The translations under genes were made by a program, and so were the position numbers. A DNA stretch of 7,071 nt from JABFRJ01 sp031365465 (GTDB taxonomy: Bacteria; Pseudomonadota; Alphaproteobacteria; Rhizobiales; Hyphomicrobiaceae), in NCBI GenBank assembly GCA_031365465.1, contig JANLYD010000272.1, forward strand, positions 1 to 7,071, read 5' to 3'. The notes under the pieces were generated by a model, which was not told where the DNA came from, ran no database searches, and saw nothing but the letters and a program-made list of their open reading frames with translations. Positions 5,226 to 7,071 of the stretch are shown piece by piece. The number at the start of each line of letters is the position of its first letter. Position 1 is the first letter of the stretch.

Positions 5226-6203
5226 ATGCGCAAGATACTTTGGATTTTCGCCGGTCTGATTGTCATCGCTCTCGGCGGGCTCGCGGCCGTGCTGATTTTC
5301 AATGCGCCTGTGAAGCCGCCGACTTTGGCGTCGGTCAGCAATCCCTTTGCGAATGTCGATTTCAGCGATCTGCCTGCGGTGCAGACCTATCCTGCGCGCG
5401 ACGGCGCCAAGCTGGGCTATCGGCTCTATGGGAGCGGCGGCGCGCAAGTCGTGGTGCTGATCCACGGTTCCTCTGACGACGGCAGCGGCATGCATCCGCT
5501 TGCCAAGGCGATAAGCGAGGCTGGCGCCTCCGTTTACGTGCCGGATGTGCGCGGCCACGGCAACACCAGTCGTCGCGGCGATATCGATTATATCGGCCAG
5601 CTCGAAGACGATCTCGCCGACTTCGTGGCGGTGCTTCGGCCCCGTCATCCCAACGCCAGCGTTTCGCTGATCGGTTTTTCCTCGGGTGGCGGTTTCGTTC
5701 TGCGTGCCATCGCGAGCCCGTACGAGAAGCTGTTCGATCGCTTCATCCTGATCTCGCCAGCCTTGCCGCCGGGCGCGCCGACCATTCGTCCGGGCACCGG
5801 GGGTTGGGCGTCGTTGGCGTTGCCGCGCATCATCGGGTTGGCGATGTTGAACCGCGTCGGCATCACTTGGTTTAACGGGCTTCCCATTGTCGCGTTCGCA
5901 ACGTCGCCGAAAGCGGCAAATCTCACCGACTCTTATTCCTTCAGGCTGGCGATCGCCTTCGGCGCGACGCGCGACTATCTGGCAGCGTTGGGCCGCAACA
6001 AGAAGCCGGTCGCTTTGCTGGTCGGCGACAGCGACGAACTATTCTATGCGGAACGCTACGCACCGTTGCTCATGCCAGCGCGGCCCGATCTGCGCATCAC
6101 GACCGTCCCCGGCGTAGGTCACATCGGCATGACCGTGGCACCAGAAGGCATCGCCGCCGTCCGCAAATCATTCCTGGAACTCATCGCCCTCGCACCAGGC
6201 TAA
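5226..6203 (+). CDS. Membrane-anchored alpha/beta hydrolase (lysophospholipase-like)
   Basis: The product has 325 residues. Residues 4-25 form one hydrophobic helix after MRK, most likely an uncleaved signal-anchor that puts the catalytic domain outside the cytoplasm. The alpha/beta hydrolase fold follows: LIHGSSDDGS (HG at 80-81, oxyanion region), VPDVRGHGNTS (105-115), nucleophile elbow GFSSGG with S152, acid in VGDSDELF (D270 most likely, D268 possible) and catalytic H299 in PGVGHIG. The family includes lysophospholipases, esterases and lipases, and the substrate cannot be told. The ATG at 5226 has AGGGGA about 7 bases upstream and begins directly at the anchor helix. An in-frame TTG 34 codons earlier adds only a basic stretch and is rejected. 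The MAPEG gene downstream points the other way, so this appears to be a single-gene unit. Confidence 0.85.
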   Translation: MRKILWIFAGLIVIALGGLAAVLIFNAPVKPPTLASVSNPFANVDFSDLPAVQTYPARDGAKLGYRLYGSGGAQVVVLIHGSSDDGSGMHPLAKAISEAGASVYVPDVRGHGNTSRRGDIDYIGQLEDDLADFVAVLRPRHPNASVSLIGFSSGGGFVLRAIASPYEKLFDRFILISPALPPGAPTIRPGTGGWASLALPRIIGLAMLNRVGITWFNGLPIVAFATSPKAANLTDSYSFRLAIAFGATRDYLAALGRNKKPVALLVGDSDELFYAERYAPLLMPARPDLRITTVPGVGHIGMTVAPEGIAAVRKSFLELIALAPG

Positions 6204-6335
6204 TGCCGTTGAGACAGCTGCGCGACTTCCTAACCGCTGGGGCTTCGGCGCATCACACGCCGTGGCTGCGATCGAAACCGGCCTCATCAATGGCTGCCGT
6301 GTCACGTAGAGATCGATCATGACTCGGCCATGAGC
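6204..6335. other. Convergent intergenic gap without clear terminator
   Basis: These 132 bases lie between the converging ends of the alpha/beta hydrolase and the MAPEG gene. No strong stem with a T-run is visible. The only stem noticed is the short TCATG/CATGA pair around 6318-6334. A 39-codon frame starts at the TAATG overlap with the hydrolase stop (6203) and ends at 6322. Its Arg/Ser/Ala-rich translation matches nothing I recognise and is not called as a gene. Confidence 0.3.
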
Positions 6336-6761
6336 TCAGATCCCAAGACCGAGCATGCCGGCATAGATGGCGGCGCAGAGCAGCATGATCTGGTTCAGCC
6401 CGAACCCCAAGGAGCGCGCCAAGTTGGGCGATTTGCGCCCCAGGCCTAACGGGTGGGCGATGCGAGCGAGGACCAGCGCCGCTGCAAGGCCGAGCAGCAT
6501 GTTGCGAGAGCCGCCCTGCAACTCGATCAGTCCCAGTAGGATCAGACTAAGCGGCACGTACTCGGCGAAGTTGGCGTGGACGCGGGCCGCGACTAGGAGC
6601 GGCGATGCGCCCGCGTCCTGCCCTGTAACGACGCTGCTACCGTCGCCGGTGCCCATCGAAGTCTTAGTCTTGAAACGGGCCTGGACCACGCGCAAGCTCA
6701 AGATAATAAAGAGCAAAGCGAGAAGGGTGGCCGTCAGCGTCGTAATGGGCAGTTTTGACAT
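6336..6761 (-). CDS. MAPEG family membrane protein
   Basis: The product has 141 residues with four hydrophobic segments at roughly 7-28, 66-81, 87-104 and 119-139, the architecture of the MAPEG family (membrane-associated proteins in eicosanoid and glutathione metabolism). Diagnostic motifs are ARVHANFAEYVPL (59-71), with the Arg, Asn and Glu of the glutathione-site helix, and LARIAHPLGL (98-107). It resembles the bacterial YecN-type branch, whose role is mostly uncharacterised. Glutathione S-transferase or peroxidase activity is possible but not shown. The loop at about 33-56 is longer and more Gly/Ser-rich than usual. The ATG at 6759-6761 was chosen because it starts just before helix 1. 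An upstream GTG at 6797 adds 12 residues and has no ribosome-binding site. The chosen start has only a weak AAGAG upstream. Confidence 0.85.
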   Translation of the reverse strand: MSKLPITTLTATLLALLFIILSLRVVQARFKTKTSMGTGDGSSVVTGQDAGASPLLVAARVHANFAEYVPLSLILLGLIELQGGSRNMLLGLAAALVLARIAHPLGLGRKSPNLARSLGFGLNQIMLLCAAIYAGMLGLGI

Positions 6762-7071
6762 GTGAGGGCTCTTGGAAAGAAAGGGGAAAAACCGCACTTA
6801 AAGCACAGCCGTCACACCCTCACCAGCGCCCGATCGTCGGACTGAGCGAGCACGGCGGCGGAGATGCTTCGATCATGGTCCGGTTGCGGCAGAAACCGGC
6901 CCAAAACCGCTGGCGGTGCCACTCCGCCCCCAGGGCGATCGCATGAACGTCCGACGACACTCGATTTTCCGTCATGGCCGCGCAGGCGGCCATCCACGGC
7001 AGCGGGCCACAGTTTGCGTCTTGGAGAGACTCCGAGGTCGTTCAGCGGGGAAGATGTCGTCGAAACATGAT
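6762..7071. other. Gene-less region upstream of the MAPEG gene
   Basis: I see no convincing gene in these 310 bases. Frames open on both strands translate to Arg/Pro-rich sequence, and one minus-strand frame contains MDGRLRGHDG, the well-known spurious translation of a dispersed proteobacterial repeat. Two hairpins are present: 6877-6902 (CCGGTT 6880-6885 with AACCGG 6894-6899, extended by GG/CC after one mismatch) and the repeat-like hairpin at 6974-6993. The MAPEG promoter should be here but I cannot place it. A gene beginning or ending past 7071 cannot be excluded. Confidence 0.45.
6971..6998. repeat. REP-like dispersed hairpin element
   Basis: ATGGCCGC (6974-6981) pairs perfectly with GCGGCCAT (6986-6993) around a GCAG loop, flanked by CGTC and CCACG. 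This is the form of the GTCATGGCC...GGCCATCCACG elements found many times between genes in alphaproteobacterial and related genomes, whose translation gives MDGRLRGHDG. Only one copy is in the window, so the dispersed nature rests on recognition of the pattern. No partner inverted copy was found nearby. Confidence 0.5.

Noticed and set aside
6203..6322. A 39-codon frame starting at the TAATG overlap with the hydrolase stop
   Set aside because: It is short, Arg/Ser/Ala-rich, has no recognisable family and no supporting ribosome-binding site of its own. Overlap alone is not enough.
6367..6765. A 132-codon plus-strand frame antisense to the MAPEG gene
   Set aside because: The minus strand gives four membrane helices and MAPEG motifs. 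The plus translation has no coherent hydrophobic pattern or family.
6812..6997. A 61-codon minus-strand frame beginning MDGRLRGHDG
   Set aside because: This N-terminus is the typical spurious translation of a dispersed hairpin repeat, which is present here at DNA level.
1..7071. CRISPR arrays, tRNA or rRNA genes, insertion sequences and phage attachment sites
   Set aside because: I read for regular spaced repeats, tRNA-like cloverleaf ends, terminal inverted repeats with transposase frames and integrase motifs and saw none. The only regular repeat is the 27-base RTX array, which is protein-coding.

Overview
This is a GC-rich window with bacterial-style, tightly packed genes. It carries six complete protein genes and probably the tail of a seventh. 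The families present (a 2-pyrone-4,6-dicarboxylate lactonase-like amidohydrolase, a carboxypeptidase G2-like M20 hydrolase, a maleylacetate reductase-like dehydrogenase, an RTX calcium-binding protein, an anchored alpha/beta hydrolase and a MAPEG protein), together with a CGTCATGGCC-type dispersed hairpin near the right end, suggest a proteobacterium, most likely an alphaproteobacterium or a member of Burkholderiales. The sequence does not fix the rank more closely.

Left part (1-3850): a probable C-terminal fragment of a plus-strand gene ends near 125 and faces the minus-strand amidohydrolase (158-1141). That gene is divergent from a two-gene plus-strand operon: the M20 hydrolase (1403-2533) and, 17 bases later, the maleylacetate reductase-like gene (2551-3708). 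The operon ends at a strong hairpin plus T-tract at 3790-3836. The three enzymes together look like a small catabolic module. One reading is that the M20 enzyme releases a compound from an amide, the amidohydrolase opens a lactone, and the reductase handles an unsaturated oxo-acid such as maleylacetate. Substrates cannot be read from sequence, and the amidohydrolase has a Tat-like export signal that argues against all three acting in one compartment.

Middle part (3848-5225): a minus-strand gene encodes a 351-residue RTX protein with seven glycine/aspartate nonapeptides, an EF-hand-like loop and, unexpectedly, an HExxH motif with a correctly spaced third histidine in its last 16 residues. No type I secretion genes lie in the window. 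A 322-base divergent intergenic region follows, with several inverted repeats including a perfect 12-base palindrome.

Right part (5226-7071): a plus-strand membrane-anchored alpha/beta hydrolase with a complete catalytic triad converges on a minus-strand four-helix MAPEG protein. The last 310 bases hold no convincing gene, but do hold two hairpins, one of which resembles a common proteobacterial dispersed repeat.

No clear defence system, mobile element, CRISPR array or RNA gene was found. The most interesting leads are the C-terminal zincin-like motif on the RTX protein, the exported lactonase-like enzyme beside a maleylacetate reductase-like enzyme, and the missing metal-ligand Asp in the latter.
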